Assembly (NCBI GenBank): GCA_943914475.1
Contig: CALUCE010000002.1
Coordinates: 1 to 64,000, forward strand
DNA length: 64,000 bases
Reading direction: 5' to 3'
Source of the DNA: an uncultured Anaerococcus sp.
GTDB taxonomy: Bacteria; Bacillota; Clostridia; Tissierellales; Peptoniphilaceae
The position numbers were made by a program, and so were the translations under genes. The notes under the pieces were generated by a model. It did no database searches, had not been told where the DNA came from, and worked only from the letters and a program-made list of their open reading frames with translations. Positions 15,898-25,275 of the stretch are shown piece after piece (positions within the stretch are counted from its first letter, which is position 1; every line of letters starts with the position of its first letter).

Positions 15898-17393
15898 AAT
15901 TCACTCCTTAGATATTCATAGATCTCTACTAGTCTTTCAGGATGTTTTACTTTTCTTTCTACTAGGTCCTTGTCTGTAAATTCTTTATAAATCCATATTT
16001 TCATTTCCTTAGTTTTTTCAAATTCCTTTTCTGCCATTTCCTTATCCTTGGCTAACAAAAAGTCTATGGACCTAAGTATGGCAAGGAGATTTTTTACAAA
16101 AATATGGATTTCTTCGTATAGTTTTTTGTTGGTGTGCTTGTCTATATAGTCTTCTGTATCTTTTATTTTAGCCTTAACTAGTATTTTTAGCTTATCAAAA
16201 TCTTTTTCCTTAAAGGCTTGGTAAATTGCTCCGTTTTCTTCTATCAAAGGATTTTTGTTATCCTTATAGAGTTGGGATGAATAGAAAGAATCTGAAATTT
16301 TATAGAGGCTAGGATTGGATTCTACCATAGTAAAGGCTTTTTTTAAGGATTCACCTACCTTATAGTTTTCCATATCCCAAAGGTAGTCAGCAATTTGAGC
16401 CACTGAAATTTTGCTTAATTCTTCCTGGTTCATTGGGTTGGTGTAGAGACTTTTGAAAGTCTTTTTTCTTGCAGGATTAAAGTATTCAAAACTTTCCATA
16501 AAGATAGAATCTCTCATATAATCATTTACCGGCCAATTTAGCCAAATGTTTGGACTTTTTCCTGAAACTTTTTCGAAAAATATATTGGACTCATCATCTA
16601 TAGGAGAAAGAACTTCTCTTCCAGTCCACATTATTTCTATTTCGGTATCTCTTAGGCCATCAAAATATTCCTTTGCCTCGCCATCTACCCAGGCTTGATT
16701 ATAGAAAGGTAGAACAACCATCAAATGGCCCAGGTCATTTTTTACAAGAAAATCTTCCACGTCTCTGTAAAGTTTCTTGTGTTTGTCTCTATCTTCATAG
16801 GCCTCTTTTCTATCTATATCATCCATAAAGAGGGCAAATCTTTTTACTCCTATGTCCATCAAGGACTTATACTTGTCTATTAAAGTGTTAAGTTCCTTAT
16901 CATAGTCATCGAAGTTAAACTTATTCATACCAGGATGGATTGACCAGACGAAGTCTATATCAAGAATATTGGCAAGGTCTACAAGCTTTTTTAAATCTTT
17001 TAAAGATTTTTCGTCGTATTTTTCTCTCCATTTTTTATTATGATATGGGTCATCTTTTGGCGCATAGATATAGGTATTTAAAAACACCTGGTCCATAAAA
17101 CTTAGCATATCTAGCCTATCATCATTAGACCATGGAATGGAGTAAAAACCTTCTATCACTCCCCTAAGCTTTATATCTGCATAGTCTTTTAAGTAGAAAA
17201 TCTTATCCCTACCCACTTGATCAAGTCTTCTTAAGGCATAGGACTTAGATCTAGAAGTCGTATAAGAGATGCTGATACTATCAGCTTTTGATGATATTTC
17301 AAAGTAGTCGAACTTATCTGACTCTATTTTTTTGTAGCTTATTTTTTTATCTACTTGTGATTTTTCATTTGTTAATTTTAGTTCTTTTATCAA
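15894..17393 (-). CDS. Family GH84 beta-N-acetylglucosaminidase
   Basis: This 499-residue enzyme would release beta-linked GlcNAc by substrate-assisted catalysis. The family motif RGVIEGFYSIPWS lies near residue 76, and the catalytic Asp pair is in FALFMDDIDR (about 187). The barrel also has a WSIHPGMN segment. No signal peptide, cell-wall anchor or carbohydrate module is seen, unlike the large secreted clostridial GH84 proteins once called hyaluronidases. A Lys/Glu-rich helical C-terminal region (about 390-499) ends the chain. It therefore probably acts on imported oligosaccharides. It overlaps both neighbours by 4 bp, so it is translationally coupled within ROK-GH84-GH1. Confidence 0.9.
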   Translation of the reverse strand: MIKELKLTNEKSQVDKKISYKKIESDKFDYFEISSKADSISISYTTSRSKSYALRRLDQVGRDKIFYLKDYADIKLRGVIEGFYSIPWSNDDRLDMLSFMDQVFLNTYIYAPKDDPYHNKKWREKYDEKSLKDLKKLVDLANILDIDFVWSIHPGMNKFNFDDYDKELNTLIDKYKSLMDIGVKRFALFMDDIDRKEAYEDRDKHKKLYRDVEDFLVKNDLGHLMVVLPFYNQAWVDGEAKEYFDGLRDTEIEIMWTGREVLSPIDDESNIFFEKVSGKSPNIWLNWPVNDYMRDSIFMESFEYFNPARKKTFKSLYTNPMNQEELSKISVAQIADYLWDMENYKVGESLKKAFTMVESNPSLYKISDSFYSSQLYKDNKNPLIEENGAIYQAFKEKDFDKLKILVKAKIKDTEDYIDKHTNKKLYEEIHIFVKNLLAILRSIDFLLAKDKEMAEKEFEKTKEMKIWIYKEFTDKDLVERKVKHPERLVEIYEYLRSEL

Positions 17394-18247
17394 TTTATTA
17401 CTCCATCTATATTATAAAAAGCACCATATAAATTATTGTCGTTAAAGTTTTTTGAAGGTCTTATCCTTATTCCTGCATCTTTAAAGCTAGGACTTTGGGT
17501 AAGATCTTTTAAACTAGCTATATATCTTTGATCACTACTTATGGCCCCTCCTATAATGAAGCACTCTGGATCTAAGATATACTGAATATTGTACATGGCC
17601 TTAACTAATTCTAAGTTTGCCTTGGTTACATAAGTATAGTAGGGTTCTTTTTTCTCAAGATAAAAATCTAGGATATTAAAGGTAGTCTCTTCAATGTTTT
17701 TTTCTTTTTTAAGCCTAGTCCTGACATTTGGTAGGGTTGATTGTGAGGATAAGTTATCTTCTGTATTTATAGAAAGACAGTAACCAAACTCCCCTGCCTT
17801 ATTTGAAAAGCCCCTGTGGATTTTCCTATCTATAACTAGACCTCCGCCAAGACCTGTGCCCACAGCAAAGTATGCAAAGTCTCTAATTTCCTTATCAAAA
17901 TATAGCTCTGCCAAGGCTCCGCAGTTGGCATCATTTTCTATAAAAAACTTATCCCTTCCGAGGCCTGTATAGGAAGATAGGTCTCCAACGAAGTCCTTGT
18001 CCAAGTAGCCTAGGGCTGTTAGACCACTTGAAGTCTTTATTATAGGATCTATTATCCCAGGCGAAGAAAATGAAATCTTTTCTATTTTTGTATCTTTGGA
18101 AAAATAATCAAACCAATCTTTTAAGTCCTGTAAAAATTCTTGGTAGGTTTTTTTAGACTCAGACTTATCCTTATGTATGATTTTCCCATTTTTATCAAAG
18201 AGGGCTAGCTTGGTACTGGACCCACCTATGTCAAAAATCAAATACAT
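17390..18247 (-). CDS. ROK-family sugar kinase
   Basis: The product is 285 residues. The N-terminal ATP-binding MYLIFDIGGSSTKLALFDKNG and the GTGLGGGLVIDRKIHRG loop (about residue 135) are ROK hallmarks. There is no N-terminal HTH, so it is a kinase and not a NagC/XylR-type repressor. The Cys-rich zinc motif of some ROK proteins is missing here. It probably phosphorylates a sugar released by the clustered glycosidases (mannose, GlcNAc or ManNAc); the sugar is an inference from the neighbours. It heads the minus-strand operon with GH84 and GH1 and is divergent from the RpiR regulator across only 40 bp. Confidence 0.88.
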   Translation of the reverse strand: MYLIFDIGGSSTKLALFDKNGKIIHKDKSESKKTYQEFLQDLKDWFDYFSKDTKIEKISFSSPGIIDPIIKTSSGLTALGYLDKDFVGDLSSYTGLGRDKFFIENDANCGALAELYFDKEIRDFAYFAVGTGLGGGLVIDRKIHRGFSNKAGEFGYCLSINTEDNLSSQSTLPNVRTRLKKEKNIEETTFNILDFYLEKKEPYYTYVTKANLELVKAMYNIQYILDPECFIIGGAISSDQRYIASLKDLTQSPSFKDAGIRIRPSKNFNDNNLYGAFYNIDGVIN

Positions 18248-18264
18248 TATTGTTCCTTTCTATG

Positions 18265-18276
18265 ATAAAATTATCT
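18265..18276. promoter_or_regulatory. Palindrome in the ROK/RpiR divergent gap
   Basis: GATAAAATTATC (GATAA-N2-TTATC) is a perfect inverted repeat in the 40-bp gap between divergent start codons. It is a candidate RpiR operator. It also sits close to the RpiR Shine-Dalgarno (GAGGTG), so any bound protein would affect both genes. Confidence 0.4.
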
Positions 18277-18287
18277 TGAGGTGAATT

Positions 18288-19028
18288 ATGAGTAATTTTG
18301 TTTATGAATACTTAAACTTCCTTGTTCAAAGTAAGAAAATCAAACTATCTGAGATTGATAAGCTTATTATGGAAAATATAAAAAATGGAAAGGTGGATCT
18401 AATATCTTCCACAACCAATGATATAGCTTCCGCTCTTTTCTTATCCAAGTCATCCATAACCAGGTTTGCTCAAAAGCTTGGCTTTAATGGCTACTCAGAC
18501 CTAAAATATAATTTAAAAACTAAGGATATCCACACTAGCCATACTCTGGTAGAGCTTACATATAAGTCTGTAATAAATAATCTTAATTTTTTGCCCAAAA
18601 AAATTATCGACCTAATCTATAGACTTGAAACCTACAGAAAGGTGTGTGTTTTTGGGATTGGTTCATCTGGTATAGCGGCCAAGGAATATAATTATAGGCT
18701 AAATGAAAGTGGGCTTAATAATGTCCACTTTGCCGACGAGCCCTATAACTTATCTATTGAAGCAAACAAGCTAAATGACAAGGACTTGGTTATAGCCCTA
18801 TCCATTTCCGGTGAAAACGACAACCTCATAGAAAATGTTAAGGTTGCCTTGGATAAGGGAGCCACCATATGGGGAATTAGCTCTGAGAGAAGATCGAAAC
18901 TTCAAAAACTTTCTGATTATTTCTTACAAGTTCCTTATCCAACCAAGTCCATATCAAAAATAGTCCCCCTAATATATCTCCTAGATTCAATCTGCTATCA
19001 TTTGCAAAACAGCCAAGACATACATTGA
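18288..19028 (+). CDS. RpiR/MurR-family transcriptional regulator
   Basis: The 246-residue protein has an N-terminal HTH_6 domain (about 1-75; STTNDIASALFLSKSSITRFAQKLGF) and a C-terminal SIS domain (about 105-230; VCVFGIGSSGIAAKEYNYRL and ALSISGENDNLIENVK) that binds phosphorylated sugars. It is the only plus-strand gene inside the glycan island and is divergent from the ROK kinase. It thus probably senses a sugar phosphate made by that kinase and controls one or both glycosidase operons. Its last 42 bp overlap, tail to tail, the 3' end of the GH125 gene. Confidence 0.9.
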   Translation: MSNFVYEYLNFLVQSKKIKLSEIDKLIMENIKNGKVDLISSTTNDIASALFLSKSSITRFAQKLGFNGYSDLKYNLKTKDIHTSHTLVELTYKSVINNLNFLPKKIIDLIYRLETYRKVCVFGIGSSGIAAKEYNYRLNESGLNNVHFADEPYNLSIEANKLNDKDLVIALSISGENDNLIENVKVALDKGATIWGISSERRSKLQKLSDYFLQVPYPTKSISKIVPLIYLLDSICYHLQNSQDIH

Positions 19029-20213
19029 ATTTGCCCAGGAGAAAAATTCTCTGGTAAAGTCAGCTGGATTGTCTACATCAAAACCTTCATGCATCAGATA
19101 GGTTCCAGCATCTGTATTTTCTATAATATCTAATATTTCTTTCTTTTTTTCTATATCGTCTGTAACAAGAACTTCTGTCAAAAGGGCTATGTGCCAAACA
19201 TGGCCCTCTTTTGTATGACTACTTCCCAAACCCTTGGCATATTTTCCTTGATAATAGTAGGGATTTTTTTCAGAAAGAACAAAATTCCTGGTGTTTTTGG
19301 AAATTTCATCATCCAAGCCAAAGTACTTCAAAGAAAGCAGGTTGGGAAGATTAGCATCATCTATTAGGAGTTTACTACCAAAACCGTCTACTTCGTAGGC
19401 AAAGATATCTCCATAATCAGGATCTGTATAAACTGCATGGATATAAACAGCATCTTTTATAGTCTCGGCAAGCTTTAAAGTTTTACTCTTTAAGCCTTCT
19501 TCTTCCATCAAATTTCCTAAATTTTCAAGTTCTAGGTACAATAAAATATTTCCAGGAACATTGTAATGATAGTAGCAAGCATCATCAGAAGGTCTAAAGG
19601 CAGACCAGGTCAGGCCTATTTCTTTGGTTGGCCTACCATGTCCTTGATTTTCCAGCTGATCGTTTGGCCAGTCATTGTTCCTAATAAAATAATAGGAAGA
19701 ATTTTCGTGGTTTTGTTCAAGTATTATTTGATCTAAAAGCCTATCTATTAAGTCTAGGTTTTCTTCCAATAAGGATTTATCAGATGTTTTTTCTATATAC
19801 TTGTTTAATAAGAAGAAAGGAAAGGCTATAGAATCAATTTCATATTTTCTTTCCCAAACCCAATCACTTAGGTCATTATCATCTTCTGCCCAGTGTCTGC
19901 CATTTGGCCCTTGGTTAAAGGCATTGGCATAAGGATCTATATCCAAGTAGAAAAACTGTCTTTCTATAGTTTTCTTCAGTATATAGTCCGCTTCTATATC
20001 ATCCACATAAATTAAAGGAAGGACTTGAAGAGTAGAATCTCTAAGCCACATGGCCTCTATATCTCCTGTTATGATATAAAGTCCATTTTCATCTTCACTT
20101 ATGGTTTTTGTAAAGGTATTTTTAAGTGTCTTTTCAAATATCTTTTTTTGCTTGTCTGATAAAAAGCTTTGGTTAACTTTTTCTATAAGCTTATCTAAAA
20201 ATTCAAATTTCAT
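18987..20213 (-). CDS. Family GH125 exo-alpha-1,6-mannosidase
   Basis: This 408-residue metal-independent mannosidase (former DUF1237) has the family signatures AMWLRDSTLQVLPLI near residue 55 and LTWSAFRPSDDACYYHYNVPGN near 200. GH125 enzymes remove terminal alpha-1,6-mannose from N-glycan cores. No signal peptide is present, so it is cytosolic. Its start overlaps the GH38 stop by 4 bp. The GH38-GH125 pair is the known combination used by streptococci to take apart high-mannose glycans. The 3' end runs 42 bp into the convergent RpiR gene. Confidence 0.93.
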   Translation of the reverse strand: MKFEFLDKLIEKVNQSFLSDKQKKIFEKTLKNTFTKTISEDENGLYIITGDIEAMWLRDSTLQVLPLIYVDDIEADYILKKTIERQFFYLDIDPYANAFNQGPNGRHWAEDDNDLSDWVWERKYEIDSIAFPFFLLNKYIEKTSDKSLLEENLDLIDRLLDQIILEQNHENSSYYFIRNNDWPNDQLENQGHGRPTKEIGLTWSAFRPSDDACYYHYNVPGNILLYLELENLGNLMEEEGLKSKTLKLAETIKDAVYIHAVYTDPDYGDIFAYEVDGFGSKLLIDDANLPNLLSLKYFGLDDEISKNTRNFVLSEKNPYYYQGKYAKGLGSSHTKEGHVWHIALLTEVLVTDDIEKKKEILDIIENTDAGTYLMHEGFDVDNPADFTREFFSWANSMYVLAVLQMIAD

Positions 20214-22786
20214 AGTTTTACCGTTCTTATTTCATATTTTTTAAGTCTACTATCCTTAACTTCTCCTAGGCCCTTAGTTTCTATAGCATCCATTTCCACA
20301 CCCTTATGAAGACTATCAAGGTCAAAGTCACTTGGGTTGTAGAACCTAAAGATCCTATCTCCTTTTCTGTTTCTGTGGATATCATCGAGGAAAGCTTGGG
20401 TTTCTAGGTAGATTTCGTTTTTATTTATACTTCCCTTGTTTTTTTCTGTTTGTTTGGCATAGAAGACATTTCTTTGGCCAAGGGCTTTTTTGTAGGATTT
20501 TTCCCTGTCTTGGTCAAAGTTAAACCATAGGTTGAAAGTCAAATCTCCTAGCATTTGCGAATCCTTGGTTTCAAAGTAGCCCCAGTCTCCCATTTCTCTG
20601 ATAGACCTAAAGAGGGTTATGGCTAGTTTATTATCTTCAAGAGTCTCATATTCTGCTATCCCAAGACTTGCTATGGTGAAGTTTGCCTTATCCTTATCAT
20701 CTGTAAGGCTTACAAACCTATTAAACCTATTTGAAAAATCAGGATTTATCCAAGTATCCGGTCTAAACCTATCTCTTTTTGCTGCTTCAAAGAAAGTATC
20801 TGCATAAACTTTTTTACTTTTTATTTCATTATCAAAGATAAGGCGCATCCTGTGGTCTTTGGCTGCGTTCTTCAAGTTTACTGTAAGTTTAATATCTTCA
20901 TCATCAGCTATGGTAAAGATTTTTTCTATCCTTATCTTGCAAGTTTCTTTTGACCTTTCTGCAGTCCTATCAAATAGTGGAATAACTTGTTTTTGGATTA
21001 TGGTCAATTCATCACTTGCACTTTTTGGAATCTCTATTTCTTCATTTAAGATAATTTGAAAATCATCATTAATTTTCTCTATCTTATAGTAAAGGAGTTT
21101 ATTAGAATAAATTCTCTCTTCGCTACCCATAAAGATATATTCTGTTCCAAAATCTAGACCATCTTCTACAAGGCCAAAGTTTTTGTAGGTCTTATTTTGA
21201 TTTTTGTTAAAAATATCAAGAGTAGCATTATCATTTATCTTTATTTTTGCCCAAGAATTTTCTATGGACTTTTCTTTGATTTCTTCTTTTGAATAAAATT
21301 CACCCTTAACTAATCTTAGGGTCTTTCTTTCAAAGCCCTTAAGATTTAATTTAAACCTATAAGTAACTTTTCTTGAAAAATATGGCTTTCTAAAGGCATC
21401 ATCTGGAATATCGTAGCCAAAGTCTACTCCATGGTCTATAATTTCTGTAGCTATACCATCCACATGGTAGTTAATGTCAAGCTTTGACAAATTTTCTATC
21501 AAGTCCTTGTTGTAAAAGTCTGTAAAGTAGGTTTTGCCAAATTCCATGTCAAGGTCTACATAGTTTGTAGCTTCATAGGCGCTTGGATTAAAGACTGTGA
21601 AATAATTTTCACCTTCCAAATCTAAATCCACCTTGTCCTTGTAGTAGTCAAGAACTTTCTTTATTTCAAAATCAACCATTTCTATGGTTTCTTCCAGCCT
21701 ATTTACTATCCCTCTGTTTATGGAATCCACTCCACATGCACAAATTGAATCGTGTGGGTGGCAGGTTAATAAGTGCTTATAAATATATTTAAATTCCTCA
21801 TGTGGATAGTCTTTCTTATCATAGATCATGCTTGCAAGACTGGTTAGGTTATCTAGGTTTCTTTCGGCAATTTTATTTAAAACCTTGATATCAACACGGT
21901 TTGATGCTGTGTTTATAAGGGTTGTTCTTCCATCTGTTCTTTGACTGGTTAGCTCCCCTCTTATTACTTCTAAGTCGTCCTTGTCTACAGAAGATTTTAT
22001 ATCAGTAGAATACTTATCAAGGTTTGAGTGAACAAATTCAATGTCACTGTACATAGAATTTAGTTTATCAATAATTTCTGGTATGTTTTTTTGAACAGGT
22101 TGGTGGTCGCATCCATTCATTAAAAGCAGGTGGTCAGTTGATGCAAAAAGACTGGAATCTTTTATTCTCTTGTCCATATAGGTCTTAAGTTCTTTATCAT
22201 CCAAAGGAAGTTCGTTACCATTTGAATACCAATTGGAAAATATAACCGAAATAAGTTTTGACCCATCTGGTGATTCCCAAAATATTTCAGAATGCTTGGC
22301 TGAATACTCGTCGGATATTTCGTTGTTAAATCCTGTAGTATTTACTCCCCTACCAAAATATATGGTATCTATGCCAGATTTTTTCATAAATTGTGGCATT
22401 TGGCCTGCATTTCCAAATGAATCAGGGAAGTAGCCTATCATAGAAGACTTTCCAAATCTTTGACTTTCTTCTATACCTATTCTTAGGTTGTTGACTTGGG
22501 CGGAGTTGCCGCACAAGAATTCATCTTGGAGTATATACCAAGGTCCTATTAATAGTTTTCCATCTTTTACGAGTTTTCTTAGGATTTCTTCGTCGTCCTT
22601 ATTCATTTCCAAATAATCTTCTATAGCTATAAAGTGACCATCAAGCCAAAAGTGCTTGAACTTATCGTCTTTACTTTCTTCTATGACATCTTTGATTAGT
22701 TTATTTAATCTTAATTTGTGGACATATAAAGGCTCATACCATTCTCTGTCCCAGTGGGTGTGTGTAACTATATGAACTTTTTTCAT
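20210..22786 (-). CDS. Family GH38 alpha-mannosidase
   Basis: This large (858 aa) cytosolic zinc-dependent alpha-mannosidase of the bacterial MngB/SpGH38 type starts KKVHIVTHTHWDREWY, with the zinc-binding HTHWD. The nucleophile Asp is in GYFPDSFGNAGQM (about residue 126), and HPHDSICACG carries a further His/Asp pair. A beta-sandwich C-terminal half follows. I prefer ATG 22786 to 22792: AGGAG abuts the first ATG but lies 6 nt from the second. It is cotranscribed with GH125, and a hairpin separates it from the solute-binding-protein gene. Likely bond specificity is alpha-1,3 mannose, by family precedent. Confidence 0.93.
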   Translation of the reverse strand: MKKVHIVTHTHWDREWYEPLYVHKLRLNKLIKDVIEESKDDKFKHFWLDGHFIAIEDYLEMNKDDEEILRKLVKDGKLLIGPWYILQDEFLCGNSAQVNNLRIGIEESQRFGKSSMIGYFPDSFGNAGQMPQFMKKSGIDTIYFGRGVNTTGFNNEISDEYSAKHSEIFWESPDGSKLISVIFSNWYSNGNELPLDDKELKTYMDKRIKDSSLFASTDHLLLMNGCDHQPVQKNIPEIIDKLNSMYSDIEFVHSNLDKYSTDIKSSVDKDDLEVIRGELTSQRTDGRTTLINTASNRVDIKVLNKIAERNLDNLTSLASMIYDKKDYPHEEFKYIYKHLLTCHPHDSICACGVDSINRGIVNRLEETIEMVDFEIKKVLDYYKDKVDLDLEGENYFTVFNPSAYEATNYVDLDMEFGKTYFTDFYNKDLIENLSKLDINYHVDGIATEIIDHGVDFGYDIPDDAFRKPYFSRKVTYRFKLNLKGFERKTLRLVKGEFYSKEEIKEKSIENSWAKIKINDNATLDIFNKNQNKTYKNFGLVEDGLDFGTEYIFMGSEERIYSNKLLYYKIEKINDDFQIILNEEIEIPKSASDELTIIQKQVIPLFDRTAERSKETCKIRIEKIFTIADDEDIKLTVNLKNAAKDHRMRLIFDNEIKSKKVYADTFFEAAKRDRFRPDTWINPDFSNRFNRFVSLTDDKDKANFTIASLGIAEYETLEDNKLAITLFRSIREMGDWGYFETKDSQMLGDLTFNLWFNFDQDREKSYKKALGQRNVFYAKQTEKNKGSINKNEIYLETQAFLDDIHRNRKGDRIFRFYNPSDFDLDSLHKGVEMDAIETKGLGEVKDSRLKKYEIRTVKL

Positions 22787-22801
22787 TATCATCTCCTGTT
22801 A

Positions 22802-22829
22802 AAATAAGCCCCAATTAAGGGGCTATTTT
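22802..22829 (-). terminator. Hairpin between solute-binding-protein gene and GH38
   Basis: AGCCCC (22807-22812) pairs with GGGGCT (22819-22824). On the minus strand TTATTTTAAC follows, a modest U tract. It probably lets only part of transcription pass into the mannosidases, keeping the binding protein more abundant. Confidence 0.65.
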
Positions 22830-22830
22830 T

Positions 22831-24342
22831 TTACTTATTCCATTCATCTATTTGTTTTTGTGTTTCTTCGATTACTTTTTGGATTCCTGCATCATCAAGT
22901 CTCTTTAGGAATTCTTCATAATAAGCATCGTCGAAAGCACCTGTTTGGATGTTTTTCTTGTATTCAGAATAAATTTGTTCAATATTGATTATTTCTGAAT
23001 CGATATCTGTTCTATCTAAAGTGAATCCTAGTAATGGTGAAGGTGTAAGTTTTTCTTTGTAATCTTTTATTCCTTCGTCATATTCAGGGTCACCCTTGGC
23101 TATTTGGTCTTTTAGAGGTGTTTGTGTATATGCTGAGATGAAAGTAAAGGCTGGAACATCATAGTTCATGTAATTGTCAGTTCTTGCGATTTTACCATCT
23201 TCTATATTGTAGTGTTCACCTTCTATACCGTAGCAAAGGATATTTTGTAATTCTTCACTTGAGAACATTCTGTCAATGAAGTCTAAAGCTTCTTCTTGGT
23301 TTTCTGTTTGTGAGTTTATACAAACAAGTTTTCCTTGTACCTTATCGTTAGAGATTAGTACGTTTTCTCCTATTGGATAACTTACTACTTCTGTTCCAAA
23401 GCTTCCCTTCCAAATTCCGTTAGAACCTGGGTCTCCTTCTGCCTTTGTAACTAACCAAGAGTCACCAGCATATTTTTGTCCTGCTTCTGCTTGTGGAGCA
23501 TCTGGGCTGATGAAACCTTTGTCCATGTAATCTTTCATTACATCTACTTCTTCCTTGTATTCAGGATCGGCAAATTGGTTTTCAACAGTAAGTTTTCCAT
23601 CTTTCTCTGTAACAGAGATACCACTTACTACTACGTTTTGTGGTGTAGGAGTAGTTACTATACCCCAGTCATTGGCAACTGCTAGTGGGTATTCTACTGT
23701 GGCTTCTTTTTCTTGAACTTCTTTTAGATATGGCTCTAAGTCTTTTAGAGATTTAACTTCTTTGTAAGGAATATCGTATTTGTCTACGAATTGTTTGTTC
23801 CATACGAAGTAGTCACCGGCAACTACGTTTTCAGCTGCTCCTGGAACTCCATAAAGTTTTCCACCTATAGAAGCACCCTTTATAACGTCGTCTGTTAATT
23901 TATCTGTAATATTTGGCTTGTCTTTAATTAAGTCTGTTATATCAAGAAAAGCACCTTTTTCTGCCATCGTTGCATATGGGCCTGCCCATGATGCTGCAAA
24001 GGCTAAGTCAAAATCTTCACCAGTGTTTGATGCTAGTTGAAGTTTTTGTTCATAGTCACCCCAATCCCAGAAGCTTAGTTCCATATGGTATCCAGCATCT
24101 TCCTTGTCAAGGTATTCATTAATTTTGTCGTTAACTTTTGCTATATCCTTTGGTGGAGTACCTATATCAACATATTTTAATACTTTCTTAGAACCATCAT
24201 CAGGGCTTGTTTGAACTGTTTCTGTACTTGAATCTGTGCTTGTACTTTCTGTTGTGTTAGTGTTGTTATTATTGCAAGATGCTAGTGTTAATGAAAGTGC
24301 ACATCCAGCTGCTAACACTGAAAACTTTTTAATAATATTCAT
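22831..24342 (-). CDS. Oligosaccharide ABC transporter substrate-binding lipoprotein
   Basis: This 503-residue extracellular solute-binding protein is of the LplA/NgtS class. A lipoprotein signal peptide ends in the lipobox LASC (Cys23), followed by an Asn/Thr/Ser-rich tether. The mature protein has a type-I sugar-binding fold with many Trp/Tyr residues (for instance LSFWDWGDYEQ and FDLAFAASWAGPYA) suited to sugar stacking. It is encoded directly after its two permeases, and the LplB/LplC permease class imports larger oligosaccharides. With cytosolic GH38, GH125 and GH84 nearby, processed N-glycans are the best-guess cargo. Confidence 0.92.
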   Translation of the reverse strand: MNIIKKFSVLAAGCALSLTLASCNNNNTNTTESTSTDSSTETVQTSPDDGSKKVLKYVDIGTPPKDIAKVNDKINEYLDKEDAGYHMELSFWDWGDYEQKLQLASNTGEDFDLAFAASWAGPYATMAEKGAFLDITDLIKDKPNITDKLTDDVIKGASIGGKLYGVPGAAENVVAGDYFVWNKQFVDKYDIPYKEVKSLKDLEPYLKEVQEKEATVEYPLAVANDWGIVTTPTPQNVVVSGISVTEKDGKLTVENQFADPEYKEEVDVMKDYMDKGFISPDAPQAEAGQKYAGDSWLVTKAEGDPGSNGIWKGSFGTEVVSYPIGENVLISNDKVQGKLVCINSQTENQEEALDFIDRMFSSEELQNILCYGIEGEHYNIEDGKIARTDNYMNYDVPAFTFISAYTQTPLKDQIAKGDPEYDEGIKDYKEKLTPSPLLGFTLDRTDIDSEIINIEQIYSEYKKNIQTGAFDDAYYEEFLKRLDDAGIQKVIEETQKQIDEWNK

Positions 24343-24354
24343 AAATTCTCCTCG

Positions 24355-25266
24355 TTATTCTTTGACTGCTCCTAAAGTCAAACCTTGTATAAAGTATCTT
24401 TGGAAAAAAGGGTAAGCCATAGCTATAGGTGCTGTAGTAAGTACTACTATGGCCATTCTTAATGTTTCTTTTGGCAAAGTAGAAAAAGCAACATTAGATA
24501 TAGCCCCTATGTCACCTGCTCTAGTTGATAAGAAGGTAGTTGAGTTTTGTATTCTTATCAAAAGATACTGGATCGGCATCTTGCTATCACTGGTGATATA
24601 CAACATGGCATTTTGCCAGTCGTTCCAGAAGGTAATAGTCAAGAATAAGCCTATGGTGGCTAGTCCTGGAAGTGAAATTGGTAGGACAACTTTCCAAAAT
24701 ATTTCAAATTCATTTGCTCCATCAATTTTTGCAGCCTCTATCAAGGCTTCTGGTATTGTTGTTATAAAGAAGGTTCTCATTACAATGATATTAAATGTAT
24801 TGAGAAGCAAGGGTACTATAAGGGCCAAGATAGAATCCTTCAAATTTAAAAATTGAGTTACTATCAAATAGGTACTTACAAGTCCACCTGAAAACAACAT
24901 CGGAATTACAGCAACCTTTGTAAAGAAATTCCTAAAGACAAAGTCTTTTCTAGACAAGGCATAGGCATAAGTTGAAGTTAAAAACAGACCTATAACAACT
25001 CCTGTAACTGTTATGATAATTGAATTTTTATAGGAAGTAAGAATCTGTCCTGCTCCTGTAAATATATACCTATAGGCATCAAGACTTAGTTTTTTAGGTA
25101 TTAGCTGGTAGCCATGTTCTATCAAACTTCCCTCATCTGTAAAAGATATAATCACTACAAATATAAAGGGAATTAGTGATGATATAGCTATTATGGCTAA
25201 TATGATATTAAATATAATGTTATTTTTTCTGCTAATGGCTAGTGGATCATATTTATTTTTCTTCAT
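24355..25266 (-). CDS. Oligosaccharide ABC transporter permease (LplC/YtcP type)
   Basis: The protein is a 303-residue membrane permease with six helices. The ATPase-contact EAA loop reads EALIEAAKIDGANEFEIFWKV (about 188-208, slightly variant), and a C-terminal FFQRYFIQGLTLGAVKE is typical of the MalG-like half. It lies 12 bp before the binding-protein gene and 9 bp after the other permease. It has no ATPase of its own in this operon, so the MsmK/UgpC-type ATPase at 27015 is its likely motor. Confidence 0.92.
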   Translation of the reverse strand: MKKNKYDPLAISRKNNIIFNIILAIIAISSLIPFIFVVIISFTDEGSLIEHGYQLIPKKLSLDAYRYIFTGAGQILTSYKNSIIITVTGVVIGLFLTSTYAYALSRKDFVFRNFFTKVAVIPMLFSGGLVSTYLIVTQFLNLKDSILALIVPLLLNTFNIIVMRTFFITTIPEALIEAAKIDGANEFEIFWKVVLPISLPGLATIGLFLTITFWNDWQNAMLYITSDSKMPIQYLLIRIQNSTTFLSTRAGDIGAISNVAFSTLPKETLRMAIVVLTTAPIAMAYPFFQRYFIQGLTLGAVKE

Positions 25267-25275
25267 AATTCACCC

